The notes beneath the pieces are model-generated. The model did not search any database and was not told the origin of the DNA. It saw only the letters and a program-made list of their open reading frames with translations. A stretch of 64,000 bases of DNA from Knoellia sinensis KCTC 19936 (GTDB lineage: Bacteria > Actinomycetota > Actinomycetes > Actinomycetales > Dermatophilaceae), in the NCBI RefSeq assembly GCF_000768705.1, contig NZ_AVPJ01000006.1, positions 62,001 to 126,000 on the forward strand. Reading direction: 5' to 3'. This document shows positions 31,948 to 42,100 of this stretch, piece after piece; positions within the stretch are counted from its first letter, which is position 1, and each line of letters opens with the position of its first letter. Made by a program: the position numbers and the translations under genes.

Positions 31948-32745
31948 TCACCTCAGTGAGATGACGAGTTGCGTGAGCAGAGGGGCGACGACGAGAGCGG
32001 GCAACATGTCGGCGACCGGAACGTCCTTGATCCGTAGGAGCCGCAAGCCGATGCCGGCGAGCATGAGGCCGCCGGTCGCCGTCAGGGCGAGGATGTGTGG
32101 TTCGGGAAGGATCGAGCCGAGCAATACGCCGACCACGGTGAGGGCGCCCTGGACGACGGCCACGGAGCCGGCGGACAACAGGACCCCCACGCCGAAGGTC
32201 GAGGCGAACGCCAGCGCAGCAAAGCCATCGAGCACGGACTTGAGCAGCAGCTGGTCGATGCCCCGTCCCAGGCCGTCGGACAGCGAACCGAGGATGGTCA
32301 GCGGGCCGACGCAGAAGAGCAGCGAGGCGCTGAGCCAGCCCTCGATGAACTTCTCGCGGGCTGACGTCGGATGTGCCGCGTCCGCTGTGTCGTCGACGTC
32401 GGCCAGGGCGGGGGAGCGGCGCGAGAACCAGAGTTCGATGCGGCCCGCCAGGGACTCGAGCCGATCGCCGATGCGCAGGAGCGACCCGGCGATCGAGCCG
32501 ATGAGCAGGGACCCGAGGACGATGAGGACGGGGGCGCCGGCGCCCGTGGCGTCGGACAGGACGACATCGGTCACACTCACCGCCGACAGGCCAGCCATGA
32601 GCAAGGTGGTGAGTCCGAGGCAGTCGGTCACCACAGATCGGGTGCGGTCGGGGAATCGGTGACCGATGGCCATGCCCAGCAGGGCGCCGATGACGACAGT
32701 GGCGACGTTGATGGCCGTGCCCAGCCCGGGGAACGAGGGATCCAC
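31948..32745 (-). CDS. DUF554 family membrane protein
   Basis: 265 residues with about 7 hydrophobic helices and Gly-rich turns such as LGSLLIGSIAGSLLR (about 78-92), typical of DUF554. A small-molecule transporter role has been suggested for the family but is unproven. GTG start at 32745 is supported by a -10 box 6 bases upstream. It has no cotranscribed neighbour. Confidence 0.85.
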   Translation of the reverse strand: MDPSFPGLGTAINVATVVIGALLGMAIGHRFPDRTRSVVTDCLGLTTLLMAGLSAVSVTDVVLSDATGAGAPVLIVLGSLLIGSIAGSLLRIGDRLESLAGRIELWFSRRSPALADVDDTADAAHPTSAREKFIEGWLSASLLFCVGPLTILGSLSDGLGRGIDQLLLKSVLDGFAALAFASTFGVGVLLSAGSVAVVQGALTVVGVLLGSILPEPHILALTATGGLMLAGIGLRLLRIKDVPVADMLPALVVAPLLTQLVISLR

Positions 32746-32751
32746 GCGGCG

Positions 32752-32757
32752 ACTTTA
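32752..32757 (-). promoter_or_regulatory. -10 box of a leaderless promoter (DUF554 gene)
   Basis: On the minus strand TAAAGT lies 6 bases before the GTG at 32745. Confidence 0.5.
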
Positions 32758-32811
32758 CGGCGACGGAAACCGAACTCGCCGAAGGGCTACCCACGAAGGC
32801 CCCCGGACCCG

Positions 32812-32817
32812 TAGTGT
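32812..32817 (+). promoter_or_regulatory. -10 box for the GNAT gene
   Basis: TAGTGT is followed by a leader of about 40 bases carrying the ribosome-binding site AGGAGG at 32851-32856. This transcript is therefore not leaderless. Confidence 0.4.
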
Positions 32818-32862
32818 CAGCACGTCAACCACGCAGGGGCTGTGAGATCGAGGAGGGCGCCG

Positions 32863-33432
32863 GTGGCGCGCAGCATGGTCGAGGTAGCCGCCGTACCCAA
32901 GGACGACCTCCATGAGCTCATCGGTTTGTGGCTGACATCGAAGATCGATGCCGGGGTGCCCCTCGAGGTCGCGACGCGCTTCGCCAACGAGGGACGGCTC
33001 GAAGCCGCGCTGTGCCGACCCGATGTCCAGGCTCATCTGGCGCGGATCGACGGTCGACCCGTGGGCTACGTCGTCACCACCGAGAACCCGTTCGGGCTCC
33101 AGCCCGAGCCCGAGATCGCGATCGAGCTGCTCTTCGTCGATCCGGTGGCGCGCCGACATGGTGTCGCCCGAGCACTCCTCGCAACCGTCGCCACTCTGGC
33201 TGAGCGTGCGGGCTCTCATGTCGTCGTGAGCAACGTGCCGACGCAGAGCCGCGAGGCCCATCGGTTCTTCGCGCGTCTCGGGTTCTCGTCGGTGATCGTG
33301 CGGCGAGTCGTGGGGACCACGCAGCTGCGCCGTCGGCTCGCTCCTCAGGGCAGCATCACTGCGGCGGCAGTCGACCAGTTGATCCGTCGTCGCCGGTCGC
33401 TGCGCTCGGTGGGCGGCTCGCGCGCGAGCTAG
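32863..33432 (+). CDS. GNAT-family N-acetyltransferase
   Basis: 189 residues from GTG 32863, chosen because AGGAGG lies 6 bases before it. The GNAT core is visible: beta-4 IAIELLFVDPVARRHGVARA with the acetyl-CoA loop R-x-x-G-V/x-A (about 85-104), then a helix with REAHRFFARLGF near 130. The C terminus is basic and Arg-rich. The substrate cannot be predicted. Upstream alternative start at 32842 would overlap the ribosome-binding site. Confidence 0.82.
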   Translation: MARSMVEVAAVPKDDLHELIGLWLTSKIDAGVPLEVATRFANEGRLEAALCRPDVQAHLARIDGRPVGYVVTTENPFGLQPEPEIAIELLFVDPVARRHGVARALLATVATLAERAGSHVVVSNVPTQSREAHRFFARLGFSSVIVRRVVGTTQLRRRLAPQGSITAAAVDQLIRRRRSLRSVGGSRAS

Positions 33433-33447
33433 TTGCCGTCGGATCCG

Positions 33448-33882
33448 TCAGGCGCGGGGAGGGGCCTCGCGCACGAGGCAGGTGATGCGCGACGTGCAGA
33501 TGCGCTTGCCGTCCTCGTCGGAGACAACGATCTCCCACGAGCACAGGGTGTTGCCGAGCGAGATCGGCGTGGCGACGCCCGTGACGAGACCCTTGCGGGC
33601 CGCACGATGGTGGGTGGCGTTGATGTCCGTGCCCACGACGATCCGTCCCGGCCCGACGTGGAGCGCCGAGCCGATCGAGCCCAGTGTCTCGGCGAGCACC
33701 ACTGACGCACCGCCGTGGAGCAATCCGTAGGGCTGGGTGTTGCCCTCGACCGGCATGGTCGCGACGATCCGTGCGGCTGAGGCCTCAGTGAACTCGATGC
33801 CCATCCGGTGGGCGAGGGTGTCCTCGTTGAGCTTCATGATCTCGTCGACGCGCGGCATGAGGTTCTCGGACGTGCTGCTCAC
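33448..33882 (-). CDS. PaaI-type hotdog thioesterase
   Basis: 144 residues from GTG 33882. It shows the hotdog/PaaI motif QPYGLLHGGASVVLAETLGS (about 50-69, with His-Gly-Gly) and GTDINATHHRAARKG. Such enzymes hydrolyse acyl-CoA; some act on DHNA-CoA or phenylacetyl-CoA, which cannot be decided here. The frame is open to an ATG at 33927 that would overlap polA; GTG 33882 is preferred because AGAAGG precedes it. The gene is divergent from polA with about 48 bases between starts. Confidence 0.83.
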   Translation of the reverse strand: MSSTSENLMPRVDEIMKLNEDTLAHRMGIEFTEASAARIVATMPVEGNTQPYGLLHGGASVVLAETLGSIGSALHVGPGRIVVGTDINATHHRAARKGLVTGVATPISLGNTLCSWEIVVSDEDGKRICTSRITCLVREAPPRA

Positions 33883-33916
33883 AGTGGTCGCCTTCTCTGC
33901 TGTCGGGGGCTGGCCA

Positions 33917-33922
33917 TAGGGT
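33917..33922 (+). promoter_or_regulatory. -10 box of a leaderless promoter (polA)
   Basis: TAGGGT lies 7 bases before GTG 33930, supporting that start over GTG 33921. Confidence 0.5.
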
Positions 33923-33929
33923 GCCATGT

Positions 33930-36599
33930 GTGAGTCGCCTCCTTCTCCTCGACGGTCATTCCCTTGCCTACCGCGCGTTCTTCGCGTTGCCGGCAGAGAA
34001 CTTCTCGACGAGCACCGGTCAGCACACCAATGGCGTCTACGGCTTCACGTCGATGCTCATCAACGTGCTGCGGGACGAGGCACCCACCCACGTGGCGGTC
34101 GCCTTCGACGTGTCGAGGCAAACCTTCCGATCGGAGGAGTACTCCGACTACAAGGCAACGCGATCCGCGACTCCGAGCGAGTTCAAGGGACAGGTGGATC
34201 TGGTGCGCGAGGTGCTCGACGCGCTCCGGATCAAGCATGTCCAGCTGGACGGGTTCGAGGCCGACGACGTCATCGCCACCCTCACCACGATGGCCGAAGC
34301 CGAGGGCATGGAGGTCGTCATCTGCACCGGCGACCGCGACGCCTTCCAGCTCGTCACGCAGAACGTCTCCCTCATCTACCCGGTGCGCGGCGTCTCGGAC
34401 GTGTGGCGGATGGATCCCAAGGCCGTCGAGGAGAAGTACCTCGTGCCGCCCGAGCGCTACAGCGACCTGGCCGCCCTCGTCGGGGAGACCAGCGACAACC
34501 TTCCCGGCGTTCCCGGTGTCGGTCCCAAGACAGCCGCGAAGTGGCTCGGGCTCTACGGCGATCTTCAGGGCGTCGTGGCCCACGCCGACGAGATCAAGGG
34601 CAAGGCCGGCGAGTCGCTGCGCGAACACCTCAGCGGTGTCCTGCGCAATCGCCGCCTCAACCAGCTCGTGCGCGACCTGTCCCTCCCTGTGACGATCGCC
34701 GACCTCGAGCGTGCGACCTGGGACCGCGAGGAGGTCCACAAGGTCTTCGACGGCCTCGAGTTCCGGGTGCTGCGCGAGCGCCTCTTCGAAACCTTCGACG
34801 CCGCCCCCGATGAGGCGGAGGGTGGCTTCGACCTCGACGCCTCGGTCCTGACGTCGGCTGAGGTCAAGCCGTGGCTCGACGAGCACGCCACGACCGATCC
34901 GACTGGGATGCACATCGTGGGTGCTTGGGGTCGCGGCACCGGGGACGTCACGGCGGTGGCGCTGGCCACGGAAGGTGACGCGGCGGCATACATCGACGTC
35001 ACTGTGCTCGACGAGGAGGGCGAGAAGGCACTCGCCGACTGGCTGGGCGATGGGTCGCGGCCCAAGGTGCTCCACGACGCCAAGGGTCCGATGCACGCTC
35101 TCGCGGCGCGGGGGACGCCCTTGCGCGGGGTCACGATGGACACGGCGCTGGCGGCCTATCTCGTGAAGCCGGACCAGCGCAGCTTCGACCTTGCCGATCT
35201 CGTCGTCCGGCATCTCGGGCGCGAACTCAAAGCGGAGGAGCACGCGGGCGGGCAGGGTCTGCTCGACTTCGGCACCGAGGACGACGTGGTCGGTCAGGAC
35301 GCCATGGTGCGCGCTCGCGCTGTTCTCGACCTGTCGGTTCCCCTGAGTGAGCAGCTCGAGACGACGGGCGGCACCGAACTGCTGCGCGACATCGAGTTGC
35401 CGCTCGTCGACATCCTCGGTGCCATGGAGCGTACCGGGATCGCCGTGGACACAGACGCGCTCAGCGCGCTGGAGGCGGACTTCGCAGCCAAGGTGCGTGA
35501 GGCCCAACTCGATGCCTACGACGCGATCGGGGGCGACGAGATCAACCTCGGCTCGCCCAAGCAGCTGCAGACCGTCCTGTTCGAGACTCTCGGCCTACCC
35601 AAGACGCGTCGGACCAAGACCGGCTACACCACCGATGCCGACGCGCTGACCGACTTGTACGCAAAGACCGAGCACCCCTTCCTCGAGGCGCTGCTGCGGC
35701 ACCGGGACGCGACCAGGCTCCGGGTCACGGTCGAGGGACTCATCAAGTCCGTGGCAGAGGACCAGCGGATCCACACGACCTACATCCAGACGATCGCCGC
35801 GACTGGGCGCCTCAGCTCGACCGACCCCAACCTCCAGAACGTGCCGATCCGCACCGAGGAGGGGCGACGCATTCGTGAAGTCTTCGTCGTCGGTGATGGC
35901 TACGAGTCCCTCATGTCCGCCGACTACAGCCAGATCGAGATGCGGATCATGGCGCACCTCTCGGGCGACGAGGGGCTCATCGAGGCGTTCCGCACGGGGG
36001 AGGACCTCCACCGCTTCGTCGGTGCTCGTGTCTTCTCGGTAGCGCCCGAGGATGTCACGGCCGAGATGCGGAGCAAGGTCAAGGCGATGAGCTACGGCCT
36101 CGCCTATGGGCTGTCGGCGTTCGGACTCTCCAAGCAGTTGTCGATCTCGACCGGTGAGGCGCAGGGCCTGATGGACGAGTACTTCGCCCGGTTCGGCGGG
36201 GTCCGCGACTACCTTCGTGAGGTCGTGGCCGAGGCACGCGCCACGGGCTACACCGCGACCATGCTCGGGCGCCGCCGCTACCTGCCTGACCTGACGAGTG
36301 ACAACCGGCAGCGCCGGGAGGGCGCGGAGCGGATGGCCCTCAACGCTCCGATTCAGGGCTCGGCCGCCGACATCATCAAGCTCGCCATGAAGGGCGTCGA
36401 CGGAGCGTTGCGCGAGTCGGGCGCGAAGTCACGCATGCTGCTCCAGGTGCACGACGAGCTCGTGCTCGAGGTCGCTCCGGGGGAGCGAGACGACATCGAG
36501 GCGCTCGTGCGCTCCGAGATGGGACGGGCCATCGAGATGGACGTTCCTCTTGACGTCAGCGTCGGCCTGGGCCGGAGCTGGCACGACGCCGCACACTGA
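33930..36599 (+). CDS. polA: DNA polymerase I
   Basis: 889 residues. The N-terminal 5'-3' exonuclease/flap domain (about 1-290) begins LLLLDGHSLAYRAFFALP and has GDRDAFQLV. The middle 3'-5' exonuclease-like domain (about 300-490) lacks the canonical DxE acidic motif (the region reads AYIDVTVLDEEG) and LHDAKGP replaces exo II, so proofreading is probably lost, as in mycobacterial Pol I. The polymerase domain has motif A DYSQIEMRIMAHLSGDE, motif B RSKVKAMSYGLAYGLSAFGL and motif C LLQVHDELVLEV. Start GTG 33930. Confidence 0.97.
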   Translation: MSRLLLLDGHSLAYRAFFALPAENFSTSTGQHTNGVYGFTSMLINVLRDEAPTHVAVAFDVSRQTFRSEEYSDYKATRSATPSEFKGQVDLVREVLDALRIKHVQLDGFEADDVIATLTTMAEAEGMEVVICTGDRDAFQLVTQNVSLIYPVRGVSDVWRMDPKAVEEKYLVPPERYSDLAALVGETSDNLPGVPGVGPKTAAKWLGLYGDLQGVVAHADEIKGKAGESLREHLSGVLRNRRLNQLVRDLSLPVTIADLERATWDREEVHKVFDGLEFRVLRERLFETFDAAPDEAEGGFDLDASVLTSAEVKPWLDEHATTDPTGMHIVGAWGRGTGDVTAVALATEGDAAAYIDVTVLDEEGEKALADWLGDGSRPKVLHDAKGPMHALAARGTPLRGVTMDTALAAYLVKPDQRSFDLADLVVRHLGRELKAEEHAGGQGLLDFGTEDDVVGQDAMVRARAVLDLSVPLSEQLETTGGTELLRDIELPLVDILGAMERTGIAVDTDALSALEADFAAKVREAQLDAYDAIGGDEINLGSPKQLQTVLFETLGLPKTRRTKTGYTTDADALTDLYAKTEHPFLEALLRHRDATRLRVTVEGLIKSVAEDQRIHTTYIQTIAATGRLSSTDPNLQNVPIRTEEGRRIREVFVVGDGYESLMSADYSQIEMRIMAHLSGDEGLIEAFRTGEDLHRFVGARVFSVAPEDVTAEMRSKVKAMSYGLAYGLSAFGLSKQLSISTGEAQGLMDEYFARFGGVRDYLREVVAEARATGYTATMLGRRRYLPDLTSDNRQRREGAERMALNAPIQGSAADIIKLAMKGVDGALRESGAKSRMLLQVHDELVLEVAPGERDDIEALVRSEMGRAIEMDVPLDVSVGLGRSWHDAAH

Positions 36600-36741
36600 C
36601 CCGTCGCCCGGGCGGTAGGCCGTCTGATCCTTCGCAGAAGGTCACGTTCGTCTGTGCGAAAGGCCCTCACAGTCGTACGCTGCGATCATCGGCATCGGTC
36701 GTCGATCAGGCGCCTGTGCCGCTCGACGGACGGAGCGCGCC

Positions 36742-37170
36742 GTGACTATTGCCCGAGTCATCAACATCTCGATCGGTGTCCTGACGCTGGTCACGAGTTT
36801 CGCGGCGTCATGGTGGCGCTACGCCGTCGATGGCGCCTTTGGCCCGTCGATCGTCCTGACCTCGGCCATCTTCGGTTTCGTGGCGATCACGCTGATCATG
36901 TCGCTGCGGCGGACGACCTCGTCCGAGCCCACGACGGGCAACGCGGGGATGGTCTGGCTGCTGCTCCTGATCCTGACGACCGCGGCCACGTGGGAGGTCA
37001 TTCCGGTCCTGAGCCGTCCCACGGTCGGCATCCTGCTGGCACTCATCGCAGGGCTGGCCATCGGTGTCGCGGTGGTGCCCGGAATGAACATCGGCACGGA
37101 CGCCGACGATTCCAGGGGGATCAGCCGTGGACGGCCGGGGCCCTGGGGCGGCCGCGGGGGACGCTGGTGA
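36742..37170 (+). CDS. Four-helix membrane protein of unknown function
   Basis: 142 residues with transmembrane segments at about 7-24, 35-53, 68-84 and 92-112, and a hydrophilic Gly/Arg-rich tail (about 125-142). No family recognised. GTG start; a GGAG stretch lies about 8 bases upstream. Its last 50 bases overlap the convergent flippase gene (37121-37170), which is odd but both frames look real. The 142-base gap after polA shows no clear signal. Confidence 0.6.
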   Translation: MTIARVINISIGVLTLVTSFAASWWRYAVDGAFGPSIVLTSAIFGFVAITLIMSLRRTTSSEPTTGNAGMVWLLLLILTTAATWEVIPVLSRPTVGILLALIAGLAIGVAVVPGMNIGTDADDSRGISRGRPGPWGGRGGRW

Positions 37171-38395
37171 CGATCCCGACGAGGGTGACGACCACCGAGG
37201 CGATGAGGAAGGTCGTCGCTACCTGTCCCACACTGTCGTGCCGCCACAGCTCCACGACGATTGTCGCAACACCCACGGCCGCCCACACGAGGTAGCCCAC
37301 GATGTGACGCCCACGGGCCGCGCCCCAGAAGACCAGCACCTGCGAAAGAGCCCATGCGCCTCCGAGTGCCGTGAATACGGGGACCAACTCGGCAAGATGC
37401 GTGTATGCCGGTCCGCCGACGATGCGGATCAGCGGACTCGAGAGAACGGCGGAGGCAGCCACTCCCACCGCGACGATCGCGGCCGTGCCACCCAGGGCGA
37501 CGAGCAGGGGGCGCACGCCCTTGGCGCGCGACATGTGGGGGAAGAGCACCGTGGCAAGGAAGGCCGGACCCCAGAAGGCGGCCTTCGCAAAAAGGCTGAG
37601 AACGGCATACGAGCCCGAATCCTCACCCGACAGGACGTGGCGGGCAACGGGGGTGTCGATGGTTGAGGCAACGAGCAGCGCCGAAGTGCCGGCCATCCCT
37701 GAGAGCACTCGTCGAACCTGTGTTGGAACGTCGGCGTGCATCGTGCGGCCCAGGTGGCTTCGGACCAGAGTCAGGACCGCGAGGGCGAGGAGCCAGCTGG
37801 CGACGGCGGTGAGTGCCATGACACCGGTGACGCCCCACCCGAGCCACGCCGCCAGCGCACCGCCCGCCGTTCGCGCAGCGGACGCCACGGCGTACACCGT
37901 GCCGAGGGCGACGAAGCGTTCTGCACCCTGGAGGCTGCCCTGCACGGCGGCGATGAGGCACGTGGGCAGCATCGAGGCAGCGACGAGCAACACCGGCAGA
38001 GGTCCGTCGAGGTGGAGCAGCGGCACGATCACGGGGGTCAGGAGGGCGACGGCGCCGGTGACGATGAGCCCGACGATGAATCCGGTCCGCACCGCCGTTG
38101 CCTGGGCGTCGGGTCGGTGGAGGGCTACCCGCCACGCACTGACCAGCTGCGTCGACAGCGCCGCGACACCCGCGATGATCACGAGGTTCAGGAGTGAGGC
38201 GACGGCCCCGAGTTCTTCGGCGCCGAGTTCCCGATTGAGGACGAGGAAGAGCGCGTACCCAAAGATGTTCGCGAGGAGCGTCCCGGCTCCGACGACGCTG
38301 GCCCCCAGCCCGTGGCGCCCCCTGCGACTGGAGGGCGGCGCCGGCGCGGGGGCCGGAACCGATGCGTCCGTCGGGTGGGGAGCGCTCTCGGTCAC
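37121..38395 (-). CDS. Polysaccharide flippase-like protein (MOP superfamily)
   Basis: 424 residues, with about 12 hydrophobic helices from residue 35 on, beginning GAGTLLANIFGYALFLVLNRELG. This N-terminal G-x-x-N-R-x-L layout is typical of Wzx/polysaccharide-biosynthesis and related lipid-linked glycan flippases. The N-terminal 30 residues are Pro/Ala-rich and cytoplasmic. GTG 38395 overlaps the stop of the upstream methyltransferase (GTGA), so both are one operon; the longer open frame lies inside that gene. Likely exports a lipid-linked product of the neighbouring glycan genes; that is inference. Confidence 0.78.
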   Translation of the reverse strand: MTESAPHPTDASVPAPAPAPPSSRRGRHGLGASVVGAGTLLANIFGYALFLVLNRELGAEELGAVASLLNLVIIAGVAALSTQLVSAWRVALHRPDAQATAVRTGFIVGLIVTGAVALLTPVIVPLLHLDGPLPVLLVAASMLPTCLIAAVQGSLQGAERFVALGTVYAVASAARTAGGALAAWLGWGVTGVMALTAVASWLLALAVLTLVRSHLGRTMHADVPTQVRRVLSGMAGTSALLVASTIDTPVARHVLSGEDSGSYAVLSLFAKAAFWGPAFLATVLFPHMSRAKGVRPLLVALGGTAAIVAVGVAASAVLSSPLIRIVGGPAYTHLAELVPVFTALGGAWALSQVLVFWGAARGRHIVGYLVWAAVGVATIVVELWRHDSVGQVATTFLIASVVVTLVGIVTSVPRGRPRAPAVHG

Positions 38396-39153
38396 GAGGT
38401 CGTTGTGCTGGCGGCCGGCTTGCGAATGACGTACATGAATGAGGTGTATCGCGGCCCGGCCATGTACTCGCGCTCGACGTGGACGACCTCCGCGCCTGCC
38501 TCCCGCAGGGTCGCCTCGACCTTGGCCCGCTTGAGCGGGTGGAACTCCATGACGTTGTCGTAGCCGTAGCGGCGCCGCCGGTAGACGTTCTGCCAGGAGT
38601 TGGGAAGCCGCCGGACGATGCCCTCGATCGACCAGTCCCCATGGCTGGGAACGGTGAACGCGGCCACGCCACCGGGCTCCAGGACGCGCACGAACTCCCT
38701 GAGATAGCCGGTCTTGTAGGCGTTGGGGATGTGTTGCAGCACGATGATGCTCAGCAGGAAATCGAACGTGTCGTCCTCGAACAGGGAGAGGTCCGACTTC
38801 TCGTTGAGGTGGTACGTGACCCGATCGCCGGCCCGGTTGTGCTTGCGCGCGAGGTCGACCATGGAGGACGCGATGTCCACACCGTCGGCCTTCTCGAAGT
38901 GCCCTGCGAGCCCCTGCGTCAGGCGGCCCGCGCCGCAACCGAAGTCCATCGCGCGGCCCTTGGTGGCGGGCGAGGCCTGCACGCGATCGAGCATCTTCAT
39001 CACTTCGTCGACGGCTTGCCTCCCTGTGGCGAAGAAGTCGTCCTCATGACCCTCCCACCCCCTTTTGTGGCGCTCGGGGTAGGCGAGGATCGCCCAGAGG
39101 GGATCGACCTTGCCCAGGCCATCCCAATTGCGTCGCAGATCGTCGAGACTCAT
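38392..39153 (-). CDS. Class I SAM-dependent methyltransferase
   Basis: 253 residues. Motif I MDFGCGAGRLTQGLAGHF (about 69-86), the acidic ribose-binding residue in DGVDIASSMV, and motif post-II LSIIVLQHIPN (about 137-147) define a methyltransferase_11/25-type fold. The N-terminal MSLDDLRRNWDGLGKVDPLW segment is common in methyltransferases in glycan clusters. Cotranscribed with the flippase and divergent from the first AftD-like gene. The substrate is unknown; a sugar hydroxyl is plausible from context. Confidence 0.82.
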   Translation of the reverse strand: MSLDDLRRNWDGLGKVDPLWAILAYPERHKRGWEGHEDDFFATGRQAVDEVMKMLDRVQASPATKGRAMDFGCGAGRLTQGLAGHFEKADGVDIASSMVDLARKHNRAGDRVTYHLNEKSDLSLFEDDTFDFLLSIIVLQHIPNAYKTGYLREFVRVLEPGGVAAFTVPSHGDWSIEGIVRRLPNSWQNVYRRRRYGYDNVMEFHPLKRAKVEATLREAGAEVVHVEREYMAGPRYTSFMYVIRKPAASTTTS

Positions 39154-39160
39154 CGGCGGT

Positions 39161-39167
39161 TACATTA
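39161..39167. promoter_or_regulatory. Overlapping divergent -10 boxes
   Basis: TACATT (39161-39166, plus strand) and TAATGT (39162-39167, minus strand) overlap almost completely. The minus box is 8 bases before the methyltransferase ATG; the plus box serves the AftD-like gene with a short leader containing GGAG. Confidence 0.4.
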
Positions 39168-39199
39168 GTACCCGCTGGTAGCCAACACGACGGAGTGAA

Positions 39200-42100
39200 G
39201 TGAAGAGCACATCTCGAAATCTGCGAGGTCGACTCGCTGAGGTGTCCACGGAGACCCGTGTCCTCGTCACGCTGTCCCTGCTTCTGGCCGTGGTCGTCCT
39301 CGCCAACGCCTTCGGCGTGCTCACTCCCGACACCAAGCCCGAGATCTTTCTCCAACCTGCGCAGACAGCGGCTCGGTTCAGTTCGTCGTGGCTCGATACG
39401 CCCAACCTCGGGACGTCGAACTACAACGCAGGCGTCGTCCCCGTCGCAGCGATGTTCTCGCTCCTCGACGTCGTGGGCATCCCTGCCTGGCTGATCATGC
39501 GTCTGTGGCGCTTCGGGCTGATCCTCGCGGCCGCCTGGGGAGCACGGCTGGTGATGAGAGAGCTGCTCGGGGATCGCGTCGGGTCGACCAGTGCCAGCGT
39601 GGCCACGGTCGCGGCGGCGGTTGCGTACGCCGCGAACCCCTATGTCCTGGTCGGTGGCGGCACAACGCCGACCATGCTGCCCTACGCGCTGCTGCCGTGG
39701 CTGGTCGTCTGCTGGTTGCGAGGTTTCCGCGCTCCGTCATGGCGCTGGGCGGCCGCGAGTGCTCTCGTTCTTGCTGGGATGAGTGGGCTCAATGCCGGTG
39801 TCGTGCCGCTGATCCAGCTCATCGTGATCGTGCCGGTCGTCCTTCACGCTCTGTACGTCGAAGGCCGCCGCTTCTGGTCCGTGACGTGGCTCATCGTTCG
39901 CACCGGCCTGATCTATGCCGTCCTTTCCGCCTATTGGTTGGTGCCGGCGATTGCCGCACTCGGCGTGGGAACCTCGATCGCGGAAGCAACCGAGTCGACG
40001 GATGCGATCAACGCCGTGAACTCCTTCCCCGAGGTGCTGCGCGGGCTGGGCATGTGGACGCTCTACGGAGGCGACGCGGCGGGTCCGTTCGACCCGGAAC
40101 GTCTGTCCTATGTCATGGGGCCGATCGTCATCCTGCTCACCTTCGGGGGGCCGATCCTGGCCGGCTTGGCCGTGCGACTGTCTCGCTCGTCGGCGCGCTT
40201 GTTCGGTGCGACGAGCATCCTCGTCGGGGCCTTGGTCATGGTGGGAACGTTCCCCACGGACGACAAGAGTTCTTGGGGCCGCCTCGTGGCGGCAGCACTT
40301 GACAACATTCCGGGGCTGATCGCGTTCCGCACCACGAACAAGGCGGGGGCTGTGCTCGAACTGGGCATGGCCGTGCTCGTGGGCCTTGCCGCGCAGGCGA
40401 TCCTTCCTCACCTCAAGACGTCGACCCTCCGATGGACCGCCTTCTGGAGCACGGTGGCCATCGTCGCGGGTTCGGTCGCGCCCGCACTCAGCGGCGGAAT
40501 GTACTGGGTGCGGATGGACGTCCCGGACTACTGGAACGAGGCCGCCGGCGCGGTCAATGCTCGCCCGGGAGACAGCCGAGTCCTCATGGTGCCCGGCACG
40601 GGCGTTCCCGGATACTCGTGGGGCTATACCGGGCCGGACGAGATCGGCCCCTCGCTCTTCCGGCGGCCGTTCGTGTTCCGCAGCGCCTCCCCGTCCGGAG
40701 GGGTCTACTCGGCCAACCTTCTGGCCGAGGTGGATCGGCGACTGCAGCAGGGAACGCTGCCGCCCGGGACGGTCTCCGCACTGGCCGCATACATCGGGGC
40801 TGGCGACGTCGTCGGCCGCTACGACGTTCAGGGCACCCGCGAGATCGGCGCCCGGGTGGAGCAGCAGTTGGAGGCCGACCCCGGGCTGGCACCTGCCGTG
40901 GGCTACGGTCCCGCCGAACCCGCCCATGGGGCCCCCTCACCGGCCATGGTGCGCTCCGTGGCCGGCGAGCTGCCGGTGACGTCGGCGGCGGCACGAGCGG
41001 CGGCGGGGTCGCTCGTCGTGGACGGCGCAGGCACCGCGCTACCGAGCCTTCAGTCCGCCGGCCTCCTGGAAGATCGTCCTGGCCTTCTTCTCGGCGGGTC
41101 TCTGGACGACACACAGTTGTCAGATGCGTTGCGTGACGAGTCCCGAGTGGTCCTCACCGACAGCAACGGGCGCCGGGAGTGGAGCAACCACAATCCAGCA
41201 GTTGCTGGACCCCTCCTCGAAGCGACGGTCGAGCCCGACTCGACGCGAGCACTGTTCGACACCAGCGACCAGACCGTGGCCGTGGTCCGGGGCAACGCCC
41301 GCTTGGAAACACGGGGGGAGGGGCTCCTGTTCGGACCCCATGCGTTCGGCAACGTGACGCAGGCCTTCGACAACGACCGCACGACCGGCTGGCAATTCGG
41401 CAACTTCCGCACAGGGGTGGGCAATGCCGTGGTCGTCACTCCGCGAACGGCGCTTCCGATGCCGACGATCGTGCTGTCTCCCATGCAGGGCGGGACGAAC
41501 CGCATCACTGATGCCAAGGTGACCGCGGTCGTGAGTGGACGATCCATCGTCAAGGACGTGAAGTTCACGGCGTGGAACTCCTTCCCGGTGAGTGTCGAAC
41601 TCAGCGGAGAGCCGGTGTCGAGCCTCACGATCGAGGTGACTGGCGTCGAAGGCGAAGGGTCCAGTCCAGTCGGCTTCGCTGAGATCTCCATTCCAGGGAT
41701 CACCATCGACAGGGTGGCGGCTCTGCCCACCCGCCTCACACGAAGGCTGCCACCAGCGGCCGAGACAGCAGGCGTCGATCTGGACGAGGTCCCCCTGGAT
41801 GTGATTCTGCACCGCAGCCTTGGTGACGCGAACGGACTCTCGACCGAGGAGCCCCGCCTTGAGCGCGAGTTCACTCTGCCCGATGAGCGCCGATTCGAGG
41901 GCTCCGGCACCGTTCGCCTCGCTGGTGGCGTGACGGACGCAGAGATCGACACCTTCGCGGGCATCAGTGGCGAAGTCGTCGCGCAGTCGAGCTCGCGCGC
42001 CTTCGGCAATCCCAACGCGCGTGCCTCGATGGCACTGGACGACAGGGGCGGCGACCCCGACGAAAGCACGGCCTGGGTCCCCAACGAGCCAGTCGTGGGG

